NCBI RefSeq assembly: GCF_010550675.1
Contig: NZ_JAAGOA010000020.1
Coordinates: 1 to 64,000 of the forward strand
Reading direction: 5' to 3'
Origin: Phytoactinopolyspora halotolerans
Lineage (GTDB): Bacteria > Actinomycetota > Actinomycetes > Jiangellales > Jiangellaceae
Length of the DNA: 64,000 bases
Position numbers and translations under genes: made by a program. The notes below the pieces were generated by a model, which saw only the letters and a list, made by a program, of their open reading frames with translations, was not told where the DNA came from and did no database searches. Within the stretch, counting starts at the first letter, position 1. The number at the start of each line of letters is the position of its first letter. Of this stretch, positions 53,882 to 62,562 are shown one piece after another.

Positions 53882-56029
53882 ATGCCGACTCGACACGCCA
53901 CCGACCGCAATTCAGGAGCCGCGACGGGCGGTGATGCCGCGCCGTCGGGTGTAGGTGACGTCCGCAACGTCGTGGTGGTCGGCCACGCCGGTGCGGGCAA
54001 GACGACGTTCCTGGAGACCCTGCTCGCCGCGAGCGGCACGATCTCCCGGCCGGGCCGCGTAGAGGACGGGACCACGGTCAGCGATTACGACGAGGCCGAG
54101 CTGCGCCAGCAACGGTCGGTCAACCTCGCGCTCGTGCCGATCGAATACCACGGCGTGAAGATCAACTTTCTCGACACCCCCGGCTACGCCGACTTCGTCG
54201 GCGACCTTCGGGCCGGCCTGCGGGCGGCGGACTGCGCCCTGTTCGTCGTATCGACGACCGACGCCGTCGACGGCACCACCCGGATGCTCTGGAACGAGTG
54301 CGCCGCCGTCGGCATGCCGCGCGCCGTCGTTCTGACCAAACTCGACCACCCGCGCTCGGACTATGCGGCGACGCTGCAGGCGTGCCAGGACGCGTTCGGC
54401 GAAAAGGTCCTCCCCCTCTACCTGCCGAGCCCTCAGAAGGGCACGGTGACCGGCCTGGCCGGGTTGCTCAGTCAGCATCTGCACAACTACGCCGACGGTC
54501 ATCGGGAGGAGACCGAACTCGGCGACGAGGATCAGGTCCGGGTGGAAGAGGCGCGCGGGGAGCTGATCGAGGGCATCATCGAAGAGTCCGAGGACGAGAC
54601 GCTGATGGACCGCTATCTGGGTGGCGAAGACATCGACCCCAAGGTCCTCATCGACGACCTGGAGCGGGCCGTCGCGCGAGCGTCGTTCTTCCCGGTCATC
54701 CCGGTCTGTTCGGCCGGCGGTCCGGGCGTGACGGAGCTCCTCGATGTCATCACCAGCGCGTTCCCCTCTCCCGCCGAACACCCGATGCCCGAGGTCACGA
54801 CGGTCGACGGCAAGCCGAAGACCGGACTCACCGGTGACCCCGAGGGCCCGCTGCTGGCCGAGGTGATCAAGTCGACGGTCGATCCGTACGTGGGGCGGAT
54901 CAGCCTGGTCCGGGTCTTCTCCGGCACGCTCCGCCCGGACGACGCCGTGCACGTCTCCGGACATTTCCTGGCCGACCGCGGCCACGAGGAACACGACGAG
55001 GACGAACGGGTCGGCACCCTCTCGTCGCCGCTCGGCAAGACCCAGCGCCCGGTGCCGCAAGCCCGGGCCGGAGACATCGTCGCCGTGGCCAAACTCTCCC
55101 GCGCCGAGACCGGCGACACACTCTCCGACTGCGCCGCTCCCCTGTTGATGAAACCGTGGGACGTTCCGGAACCGATGCTGCCGGTGGCCATCGTCGCGCG
55201 GACCAAGGCCGATGAGGACAAACTCTCCCAGGGCCTGAACAGGCTCGCCGCCGAGGACCCGACGCTGCGGATCGAGAACAACTCCGAGACTCATCAGCTC
55301 ATCCTGTGGACGATGGGCGAGGCACACGTGGACGTCCTGCTCGACCGTCTGTCCGGCCGGTATGGCGTCAACGTGGACAAGACCCAGGTACGCGTGCCGT
55401 TGCGGGAGACGCTGGCCGGCTCCGCCCCGGGTCGCGGCCGGCACGTCAAGCAGTCCGGCGGGCACGGACAGTACGGCGTGTGCGAGATCGAGGCGGAGCC
55501 GCTGCCAGAGGGCGCAGGCTTCGAGTTCGTCGACCGCATCGTGGGCGGCGCGATCCCCCGGCAGTTCATCGCCTCCGTGGAGAAGGGCATCCGAGCCCAG
55601 ATGGAGAAGGGCACCACCTCGGTCGGTTATCCGATGGTGGACATCAAGGTCACTCTGCTCGACGGCAAGACCCACAGCGTCGACTCGTCCGACCTTGCGT
55701 TCCAGATGGCCGGCGCGCTCGCCCTCAAGGATGCCGCACAGTCGGCCGGAGTCACCCTCCTCGAGCCGTTCGATCAGGTATCGATCCTGGTCAATGACGA
55801 CGATGTGGGCACCATCATGGGTGACCTGTCCAGCCGGCGCGGGCACGTGCTCGGCACCGAGTCGGTCGGTCAGGGCCGCTCGCTGATCCGGGCCGAGGTC
55901 CCGCAGACCGAGCTGCTGCGTTACGCGATCGAGCTGCGCGCGATGAGTCACGGCACCGCGACGTTCACCCGGCAGTTCGCCCGGTACGAACCGATGCCGC
56001 ACAACCTCGCCGCCAAGGTCCTTGAGTAA
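53882..56029 (+). CDS. Elongation factor G-like protein EF-G2
   Basis: The 715-residue translation-type GTPase has all EF-G domains: G1 VVGHAGAGKTT, G3 DTPGYADF, G4 as TKLD instead of NKxD, and domain IV with SGGHGQYGVCEIE. The switch I sequence is RSVNLAL where canonical EF-G has RGITI, so the Mg-coordinating Thr is absent. This pattern occurs in the actinobacterial EF-G2 group, whose role is unclear. ATG 53882 is chosen; the longer upstream frame is not conserved-looking. It lies in the opposite direction inside what is otherwise the thrS-HIT-pgsA-patA-pimA order. Confidence 0.92.
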   Translation: MPTRHATDRNSGAATGGDAAPSGVGDVRNVVVVGHAGAGKTTFLETLLAASGTISRPGRVEDGTTVSDYDEAELRQQRSVNLALVPIEYHGVKINFLDTPGYADFVGDLRAGLRAADCALFVVSTTDAVDGTTRMLWNECAAVGMPRAVVLTKLDHPRSDYAATLQACQDAFGEKVLPLYLPSPQKGTVTGLAGLLSQHLHNYADGHREETELGDEDQVRVEEARGELIEGIIEESEDETLMDRYLGGEDIDPKVLIDDLERAVARASFFPVIPVCSAGGPGVTELLDVITSAFPSPAEHPMPEVTTVDGKPKTGLTGDPEGPLLAEVIKSTVDPYVGRISLVRVFSGTLRPDDAVHVSGHFLADRGHEEHDEDERVGTLSSPLGKTQRPVPQARAGDIVAVAKLSRAETGDTLSDCAAPLLMKPWDVPEPMLPVAIVARTKADEDKLSQGLNRLAAEDPTLRIENNSETHQLILWTMGEAHVDVLLDRLSGRYGVNVDKTQVRVPLRETLAGSAPGRGRHVKQSGGHGQYGVCEIEAEPLPEGAGFEFVDRIVGGAIPRQFIASVEKGIRAQMEKGTTSVGYPMVDIKVTLLDGKTHSVDSSDLAFQMAGALALKDAAQSAGVTLLEPFDQVSILVNDDDVGTIMGDLSSRRGHVLGTESVGQGRSLIRAEVPQTELLRYAIELRAMSHGTATFTRQFARYEPMPHNLAAKVLE

Positions 56030-56478
56030 GTCCGCCCGATCTGTGCTCTGCTCTACCCGTGACTATGCCCGGAGCACACCACGCGGCTCGATTGCTCCAC
56101 GCGCATGTCACCTCGCGTATCGCATGTCACCACCTGTATCGCGAAGGCTCCGATTTCCGGCCCATCACGTAACGCCAGGTGACATGCGCGACGCCAGGTG
56201 ACATGCGCGACGCCAGGCGGCATGGCAAGGTGACGTGTCGTCGCCAAGGTGCGGTGTAGAAGCCGCACCCGAGGTGACCTCGCGCGGATGAGAAGGGTCG
56301 GCGCACCCGAGGCGACCACAGCGGGGTGAGGGCCGGGACTTGCGTCCATGGTGTGGTGGGCATCGGCGACGACGAGCTCCAGCGAGGAGGAGCCGCTGGG
56401 CAAGGACGCAAGTCCCGGCGCTCACCCCTCACACCAGTGCGAGGACCATCCGCTGGGCGAGGACGCAAGTCCCGGCGC
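56030..56478. repeat. 449-bp gene-free region with mixed direct and inverted repeats
   Basis: Two 19-bp direct copies acgccaggtgacatgcgcg (56172-56190, 56191-56209) plus a decayed third face inverted copies gcgcatgtcacct (56101-56113) and cgcatgtcacc (56121-56131). Further right, a 36-bp sequence is duplicated with one change (56393-56428 and 56450-56485), and its last 25 bases occur inverted at 56323-56347 with one mismatch. The rightmost copy contains the HIT gene stop codon. Long stems can form in either transcript. No open frame or mobile-element gene is visible. Confidence 0.8.
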
Positions 56479-56985
56479 TCACCCCACGGGCCAGCTCGAC
56501 GCAAGCAGCGCCCGGGTCTCCGACAGCAGCTGCGGCATGATCTTGGTGTCTCCCACCACCGTCATGAAGTTCGCGTCGCCGCTCCACCGCGGAACGACGT
56601 GCTGATGCAAGTGCGCGGAGAGCGACCCACCGGCCACCCCACCGAGGTTGAGGCCGACGTTGAACCCGTGCGGGTTCGACGCGGCCTTGACCGCCACGAC
56701 CGCGTCCCGCGTCATCGAACTCAGCTCCGCCGACTCGGCGTCCGTCAGCGATTCCAGCTCGCCGATGTGCCGGTAGGTGACGATCATCAGGTGGCCGGGG
56801 TTGTACGGGTGCAGGTTGAGCACCGCGTACACCTCGGCCCCGCGACGGACCACCAGCCCGTCCTCGTCCGCCTTCTTCGGAATCGCGCATAGCGGGCACT
56901 CGTCACCGTCGCGGCCGTTTCCGGGCTCGCCCTTGATGTAGGCCATCCGGTAGGGGGTCCACAGCCGCTGCAATCGATCCGGCAC
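56479..56985 (-). CDS. HIT-family hydrolase/phosphorylase
   Basis: The 168-residue protein has the histidine triad AHLHQHVVPRW and the zinc-type CPLC near the N-terminus, as in the mycobacterial Ap4A phosphorylase group (Rv2613c-like). It also has LHPYNPGHLMIVTYRHIGEL, typical of the fold. It should act on dinucleoside polyphosphates or nucleotide-phosphate esters. It is downstream of thrS on the same strand with a 174-bp gap, an order kept in mycobacteria. The stop codon lies within one arm of a repeat. Confidence 0.93.
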   Translation of the reverse strand: MPDRLQRLWTPYRMAYIKGEPGNGRDGDECPLCAIPKKADEDGLVVRRGAEVYAVLNLHPYNPGHLMIVTYRHIGELESLTDAESAELSSMTRDAVVAVKAASNPHGFNVGLNLGGVAGGSLSAHLHQHVVPRWSGDANFMTVVGDTKIMPQLLSETRALLASSWPVG

Positions 56986-57159
56986 GTCGCTCCTCCCCTT
57001 GCCTACGTCCGAGAGCCTCTACCCGGACCGACTCTAGCGTCCCGAAACGCGAGTGCTGACGGCCACACGGTGCAGGACACCGACCGCACAAGGCCCTGCG
57101 GATCGTGGCTTATGACGCTCAATGTTCAGGACGTTGGTATTCCGGCGCTGTGGGTGTGC

Positions 57160-59157
57160 TCAGATCTGGACACGTCGACGGACTGCGTCGACGATCTCAG
57201 CGACGGCATCGTCGACGGGTACGCCGTTCTTCTGGGAACCGTCCCGGTACCGGAACGAGACCGCGCCCTTGGAGACGTCGTCGTCGCCGGCCAGCAGCAT
57301 GTACGGCACCTTCTGCTTCTGCGCCGTGCGGATCTTCTTCTGCATCCGGTCATCCGAGGTGTCCACTTCGACGCGCACCCCGTGCTCACGCAACTTCGCC
57401 GCCACCTGGTCCAGGTGCGGCACGTGATCGTCCGCGATGGGGATGCCGACCACCTGAACCGGCGACAGCCAGGGCGGGAAGGCGCCGGCGTAGTGCTCGG
57501 TGAGCACACCGACGAACCGCTCGATCGAGCCGAACAGGGCCCGATGGATCATGATCGGCCGCTGCCGGCTACCGTCCGCCGCGGTGTACTCCAGCTCGAA
57601 CAACTCAGGCAGGTTGAAATCGAGCTGGATGGTGGACATCTGCCAGGTGCGTCCGATCGCGTCCTTGGCCTGCACCGAGATCTTCGGACCGTAGAACGCC
57701 GCCCCGCCCGGATCCGGGACGAGTTCCAGCCCGGACGCGGTCGCGACCTCACGCAACGTGTCGGTGGCGCGGTCCCACACCTCGTCCTCACCGACGTACT
57801 TGTCCGGGTTCTTGGTGGACAACTCCAAGTAGAAGTCGTCCAGGCCGTAATCCTTGAGCAGATCGAGGACGAAGATCAGCAGATCCGCGAGTTCCTCGCG
57901 CATCCGCTCGGCGGTGGTGAAGATGTGCGCGTCGTCCTGGGTCATGCCGCGGACACGGGTGAGGCCGTGCACCACACCGGACTTCTCGTACCGGTAGACC
58001 GAACCGAACTCGAACATCCGCAGCGGCAGCTCGCGATAGGAACGCCCCCGGGAGCGATAGATGAGGATGTGGAAGGGGCAGTTCATCGGCTTCAGGTAAT
58101 AGTCCTGCCCCGCCTTGCGGACGTTGCCGTCGGCGTCCCGCTCCTCATCCATGTGCATCGGCGGATACATGCCCTCGGCGTACCAATCGAGGTGCCCGGA
58201 GATCTCGAACAGGTTCGCCTTGGTGATGTGCGGCGTATAGACGAACTCGTATCCGGCATCCTCATGCCGGCGCCGCGAGTAATCCTCCATCTCCTTGCGG
58301 AGCACACCGCCCTTGGGGTGGAAGACCGCCAGGCCCGAGCCGATCTCCTCCGGGAAGCTGAACAGGTCCAGCTCGGTGCCGAGCTTGCGATGATCGCGGC
58401 GCTCCGCCTCGGCGAGCCGGTCCAGGTATTCCTGCTGAGCTTCCTTGCTCTCCCAGGCAGTGCCGTAGATCCGCTGCAGCTGCGGGTTCTTCTCGCTGCC
58501 GCGCCAGTAGGCGCCGGCGACGCGCATCAGTTTGAACGCCGGGATGTTCTTGGTGGTCGGCAGGTGCGGGCCGCGGCACAGGTCCTTCCAGGCCACTTCA
58601 CCGCCGCGTCGCACATTGTCGTAGATGGTGAGCTCGCCGGCGCCGACCTCCACGGACGCGCCCTCAGCGTCGCCGGCGCCGCCTTTGAGTCCGATCAACT
58701 CCAGCTTGTACGGCTCGTCCGCCAGTTCGGCCCTGGCCTCGTCGTCCGAGACCGGGCGGCGGACGAACTGCTGACGCTCCTTGATGATCCGCTGCATCTG
58801 TTTCTCCAGATGCTTCAGATCCTCGGGCGTGAACGGCTCGGCGACATCGAAGTCGTAGTAGAAGCCGTTCTCCACCGGCGGCCCGATGCCGAGCTTCGCG
58901 TCGCCGAACAGCTCCTGCACGGCCTGGGCCAGCACGTGGGCCGTGGAATGCCGCAGAATGGCCCGTCCGTCGTCGGAAGAGATCTCGACCGGTTCGACCT
59001 TGTCGCCGTCGCGCAGCGCGCGGGCCAGGTCCACCAGATCGCCGCCGATGCGCGCCGCGATCACCGTGGGGTCGTCGGCGAACAGGTCGGCGGCCGTCGC
59101 GCCCGCATCGACCTGTCGCTCGGCTCCGGCGACGACGATACGGATCTGATCGGACAC
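57160..59157 (-). CDS. thrS: Threonyl-tRNA synthetase
   Basis: The 665-residue class II synthetase has the N-terminal TGS domain ([20 protein letters not shown]), the editing domain ([24 protein letters not shown]), motif 1 region ([12 protein letters not shown]), zinc Cys in MNCPFHI, motif 2 ([20 protein letters not shown]) and motif 3 ([15 protein letters not shown]), then the anticodon-binding domain. GTG 59157 with AGGGAG six bases upstream is chosen; the frame continues upstream without family similarity. No T-box leader could be supported. Confidence 0.97.
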   Translation of the reverse strand: MSDQIRIVVAGAERQVDAGATAADLFADDPTVIAARIGGDLVDLARALRDGDKVEPVEISSDDGRAILRHSTAHVLAQAVQELFGDAKLGIGPPVENGFYYDFDVAEPFTPEDLKHLEKQMQRIIKERQQFVRRPVSDDEARAELADEPYKLELIGLKGGAGDAEGASVEVGAGELTIYDNVRRGGEVAWKDLCRGPHLPTTKNIPAFKLMRVAGAYWRGSEKNPQLQRIYGTAWESKEAQQEYLDRLAEAERRDHRKLGTELDLFSFPEEIGSGLAVFHPKGGVLRKEMEDYSRRRHEDAGYEFVYTPHITKANLFEISGHLDWYAEGMYPPMHMDEERDADGNVRKAGQDYYLKPMNCPFHILIYRSRGRSYRELPLRMFEFGSVYRYEKSGVVHGLTRVRGMTQDDAHIFTTAERMREELADLLIFVLDLLKDYGLDDFYLELSTKNPDKYVGEDEVWDRATDTLREVATASGLELVPDPGGAAFYGPKISVQAKDAIGRTWQMSTIQLDFNLPELFELEYTAADGSRQRPIMIHRALFGSIERFVGVLTEHYAGAFPPWLSPVQVVGIPIADDHVPHLDQVAAKLREHGVRVEVDTSDDRMQKKIRTAQKQKVPYMLLAGDDDVSKGAVSFRYRDGSQKNGVPVDDAVAEIVDAVRRRVQI

Positions 59158-59368
59158 GACGTGCTCCCTCTGCTCTGAACCGGATGGGTGAACCCGCTCG
59201 ATGGTACCTGCGCGTCCACCGTCCGTCGTAACGGGCAGCCCGCGAGTCGACGAATCCCCTGGGCGGCCGCCAAGAGCCCGCACTTTGATTCCGCGCATGG
59301 CTACGGCCCGGCCCTCAACACCGCTGATGGGGTCAAGAGCCGGACCGGTGGGATGCGCCGAAGACTGA

Positions 59369-60457
59369 TCAGATCCCGGCTGAGGCGGCCCGGCGGCTCC
59401 TCAGGACCACGCCACCGCTGAGGAGCGCAAGCGCTGCCAGCGCCATGGGCAGGACGCCCGTACCTGTGTCGGGCAGGGAGCCCTCCGCATCATCGCCGGA
59501 TCCCGACTCGTCGCTTCCGGACGTGTCGCCATCGCCGTTCGCGCCGTCGTCATCGTCGACGTCGCCTTCGCAGCCCGCACCGTCGGCATCGGCGTCCAAC
59601 CGGAAGGGATCGTTGTCCGCATCCCGCAGCTCGATCGGCTTGTAGCCGTCATCGATCTCATCGCAGTCGTAATCCGCGACCTGCGCTTCACACCACTCGC
59701 TCGAATCGACGTACGCGTCGCAATCACCGGAACCTGCCGCGTTGGGGTCGTCTCCGGAACCGTCGTCGGGGGTCTCCTCGGTGCCTCCCTCGGCGCCCGA
59801 GCCGCCATCACCACCGCTTTCGTCGCCAGCGTCGTTGCCGCCGCCGTCCACGTCGGCCTCGCAGCCCTCACCGTCGGCGTCAGCGTCCAACCGGAACGGA
59901 TCGTTCTCGGGGTCGACGAGCTCAATCGGCTTGTGCGAGTCGTCAATGTCCGGACAGTTATAGTCGGCTACGTTGTCGTCGCACCACGCCGACGAGTTCT
60001 TGTACGCCTCACAGTCGCCGGAGCCGGACTTCTGCTCCGCGTCCTGGTTCGCGTCGTTCTCGGTCTCAGTGTCCTGCTCGGTGTCGTTCTCCGCGGCCCG
60101 ACACCACTCCGGCAGAGTCAACTCGCTAAACGCCCAGCCCGAGTTCTGCGCCACGACCTGTGCACCAGGCTCGTACGGAACGACAAGTTCGATATTGTCC
60201 CCCGGCGAAAGAAGCTGGACCACCGTGGAGAATTCGTTGGCGCTTGTCAATACAAACTGAACCTGGCCCGATCCCGGATTGGTCGCCGAGATCGTCACTT
60301 CCTCGGTACCTTCCGGGACACAGTCCGCTGGACCGCTGAGCTCGACCTGGCCAGCCGCATCTTCGGGCGGCTGCGTCGCTTCCGACGCCTGAGCTGCGCT
60401 CACGCCGGCGATTACGAGTGCAGCCGCTCCAACAGACGCAGCAATCATCCTTCGCAC
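59369..60457 (-). CDS. LPDTG cell-wall anchored protein with two Excalibur-like repeats
   Basis: The roughly 362-residue precursor has a signal peptide ([21 protein letters not shown]), a beta-rich N-terminal domain, two related modules (about nt 60020-59855 and 59740-59565; [11 protein letters not shown]...[10 protein letters not shown] and [11 protein letters not shown]...[10 protein letters not shown]) and a C-terminal LPDTG motif, membrane helix and Arg tail. The modules end in the DxDxDGxxCE calcium-binding pattern of Excalibur domains. A class E/F sortase elsewhere must anchor it. GTG 60457 is chosen because the signal peptide begins there. Acidic linkers separate modules. Confidence 0.88.
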   Translation of the reverse strand: MRRMIAASVGAAALVIAGVSAAQASEATQPPEDAAGQVELSGPADCVPEGTEEVTISATNPGSGQVQFVLTSANEFSTVVQLLSPGDNIELVVPYEPGAQVVAQNSGWAFSELTLPEWCRAAENDTEQDTETENDANQDAEQKSGSGDCEAYKNSSAWCDDNVADYNCPDIDDSHKPIELVDPENDPFRLDADADGEGCEADVDGGGNDAGDESGGDGGSGAEGGTEETPDDGSGDDPNAAGSGDCDAYVDSSEWCEAQVADYDCDEIDDGYKPIELRDADNDPFRLDADADGAGCEGDVDDDDGANGDGDTSGSDESGSGDDAEGSLPDTGTGVLPMALAALALLSGGVVLRSRRAASAGI

Positions 60458-60763
60458 GTGTGTGTTCCCCCACTCGCGTGTATTGCGCACCACATCATCT
60501 ATGTGCGCGATGAACCCCTCAACGCCAGCGCACAATACCGACAAAGAGCAGTGTTGAGAACCCCTGTACGCACGGAGTTCGGCACAACGACGGAACAGCC
60601 GATACCGCGTCGTCGTTATATCCAGATGGCTACGTTTACGTGGCGTGAGCCGTGCTGGAATCGGGCGTCTCATGGATGTGCGTCAACGCGCGTGACGACG
60701 CTGCGGTATTCCGCCCGGCACACCGCCAGTCCGTCGCTTGGTGCCGGACACGCCCTTGAGTGT
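60458..60763. other. 306-bp intergenic region upstream of the LPDTG protein
   Basis: No gene is visible. The AT-richer patch at 60615-60640 is the best place for the promoter of the leftward LPDTG gene. A dyad GCGCAC (60485-60490) / GTGCGC (60503-60508) lies close to that gene's start. The rest shows nothing recognisable. Confidence 0.4.
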
Positions 60764-61657
60764 TCAGCAGCGGGAGGCGATGGCGTCCGCGAACCGCTGT
60801 GGGGCCGCGGCGTCGTGACCGAGGAACAGGCTGGGCTCGCTCAGCTCCAGCTCCAGCACCACCGGAGTGCCGTCCGGGCCCGGAATGAGATCGACCCGGG
60901 CGTACAGCAGGTCGTCCGAGCCGGGCACCGCAGCCAGGACAGCGTCCGCGGTCTTTCGTTCGACGTCCGAGGCGGAGCGCCGGGTGATCTGTTCCGGCCG
61001 GTACAGCCGGACCTCGCCGTCGTCGGGACCGCTGAGCATCGGCCCCTTGCGGATGGCGTGGCTGAACTCCCCCGCGAGGAAGAGCATCGCGGTCTCGCCG
61101 AACGCGTCCACGGCGGACAGGTACGGCTGGATCATGACGGTCGCGCCGCGGTCTAACAGCCGGGTGACATGAGCCCGGGCCAGATCCCGGTGCGACGGCT
61201 CATCGGCCCGGTAACGACCGGCACCCAGTGAACCGGCGCTCACCGCCGGCTTGACGACGTACTCGTCGGCGATGGCCAGGGCATCCGACGGGGCGGTCTT
61301 CTCGCCCGGCAGTATCACCCGATCCCCCGGCGTCAACCACCACGTCGACACCACCGGAACGCCGGCGTCCTCCAGCTCGCGCAGATACCGCTTGTCCGTG
61401 TTCCACCGCACGACCTCGGCCGGATTGAGCAGCCTCGGCACTGACGACGCCCAGCTCACGAAGGCGTCCCGGCGGGATGTGTAGTCCCACGTCGAGCGCA
61501 GTACGGCCAGGTCGAACGAGGACCAGTCCACGGCCGGATCGTCCCAGACCGCCGGAACGGCATCGATGCCGCGATCCGCGAGCGGCCGAAGGAGGAGCCG
61601 ATCGTCGTCATCCAGCTCCGCCAGTTCCGAGCACGTGACCAGCGCGATCCGTGGCAC
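60764..61657 (-). CDS. ATP-grasp domain protein (RimK-like)
   Basis: The 297-residue protein has an N-terminal pre-ATP-grasp region (RIALVTCSELAELDDDDRLL; LAVLRSTWDYTSRRDAFV), the central ATP-grasp strands (EYVVKPAVSAGSLGAGRY, with the ATP Lys) and the metal-binding end (LYARVDLIPGPDGTPVVLEL, then ELSEPSLFL). It should activate a carboxylate and couple it to an amine or thiol. It stands alone, divergent from the LOG gene. The substrate is unknown. Confidence 0.9.
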   Translation of the reverse strand: MPRIALVTCSELAELDDDDRLLLRPLADRGIDAVPAVWDDPAVDWSSFDLAVLRSTWDYTSRRDAFVSWASSVPRLLNPAEVVRWNTDKRYLRELEDAGVPVVSTWWLTPGDRVILPGEKTAPSDALAIADEYVVKPAVSAGSLGAGRYRADEPSHRDLARAHVTRLLDRGATVMIQPYLSAVDAFGETAMLFLAGEFSHAIRKGPMLSGPDDGEVRLYRPEQITRRSASDVERKTADAVLAAVPGSDDLLYARVDLIPGPDGTPVVLELELSEPSLFLGHDAAAPQRFADAIASRC

Positions 61658-61816
61658 AGCCGTGCACCTCCCCCTGTGTGGTCTTCGTCATCGCCACGCA
61701 CGACCATACGACACGCCCCGCCGACAGGCGATCCGCCGAACGGCACCATGGCCTTCCCGCTACTCGCACGCGCCACAATGCCTTCCGCTCACGTGGCCGG
61801 GCAGCATGCAGGCGCA

Positions 61817-61836
61817 CCGGAGTCTTTAGACTCCGG
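61817..61836. promoter_or_regulatory. Hairpin directly before the LOG gene start
   Basis: CCGGAGTCTTTAGACTCCGG is a perfect 8-bp stem with a TTTA loop, ending three bases before the GTG at 61840. It could be an operator or an RNA stem that blocks the start; no ribosome site is visible between. Confidence 0.5.
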
Positions 61837-61839
61837 GAT

Positions 61840-62460
61840 GTGAGCGATCAACAGCTGTCCCCCGTGCAGTCCACCCTCTCTCGTGTCTGCGTCTTCTGTG
61901 GCTCCAACGCCGGTGCGAGACCCGAGTATCGAACGCTCGCCGAAGAACTCGGAGCCCGGCTGGCCGCGGACGGGCTCACCGTGGTCTACGGCGGTGCGCG
62001 CGTCGGCACGATGGGCGCCGTCTCCGATGCCGCGCTCGCCAAGGGCGGCGAGGTGATCGGCGTCATCCCGCGGGTGCTGGTCGATCGCGAGGTGGCCCGC
62101 CGCGACCTCACCGAACTGCACGTCGTCGGCTCCATGCACGAGCGCAAGGCCATGATGAACGACCTGTCGGACGCGTTCGTCGTGTTGGCCGGCGGGCTCG
62201 GCACGTTCGAGGAGCTGTTCGAGGTGGCCACCTGGGGACACCTCGGCCTGCACCGTAAGCCGATCGTCCTGCTCGACCGGTCCGGTTACTTCGATCCGTT
62301 GCTGGCCATGCTCGATCATGCCGTCGACGAGGGATTCCTCAGGCCGGGCGCGCGTGCCCTGGTCCGCAGCGCCGGCACCATCGACGACGCGATGACGCAG
62401 CTCCGCCGGCCGGTCGAGGAGCAGCCCGCGAACATCTGGCTCCGCCCCGAGCAGACGTGA
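61840..62460 (+). CDS. LOG family protein (cytokinin-type nucleotide 5'-monophosphate phosphoribohydrolase)
   Basis: The roughly 206-residue Rossmann-like protein has VCVFCGSNAGARPEY at its start, VYGGARVGTMGAVSDAAL, MHERKAMMNDLSDAFVVLAG and the catalytic PGGxGTxxE equivalent AGGLGTFEELFE. LOG proteins release free bases such as cytokinins from nucleoside monophosphates; mycobacterial Rv1205 is an example. The Pro of PGG is Ala here. GTG 61840 is the chosen start; GTG at 61864 (VQSTLSRVC) is possible. Confidence 0.92.
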   Translation: MSDQQLSPVQSTLSRVCVFCGSNAGARPEYRTLAEELGARLAADGLTVVYGGARVGTMGAVSDAALAKGGEVIGVIPRVLVDREVARRDLTELHVVGSMHERKAMMNDLSDAFVVLAGGLGTFEELFEVATWGHLGLHRKPIVLLDRSGYFDPLLAMLDHAVDEGFLRPGARALVRSAGTIDDAMTQLRRPVEEQPANIWLRPEQT

Positions 62461-62494
62461 GGGTGGCACGCGACGGCAGAGCGTGAGACACGTG

Positions 62495-62540
62495 ACGCCG
62501 GAGAGTTCTTGCTGCCCCCACCACCACAAGTCTCCGGCGT
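62495..62540. terminator. Hairpin between LOG gene and FAD oxidase gene
   Basis: ACGCCGGAGA (62495-62504) pairs with TCTCCGGCGT (62531-62540). After a 3-base bulge the stem continues with CTTG (62508-62511) against CAAG (62527-62530). It lies between converging genes and is a probable bidirectional terminator. Confidence 0.65.
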
Positions 62541-62562
62541 GAACGACGAAAACGTTCCGACG

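Noticed and set aside
59158-59230. Possible T-box leader upstream of thrS (aggtaccatcgag on the minus strand)
   Set aside because: The conserved TGGNACCGCG box is not matched, and no specifier stem or terminator pairing could be drawn.
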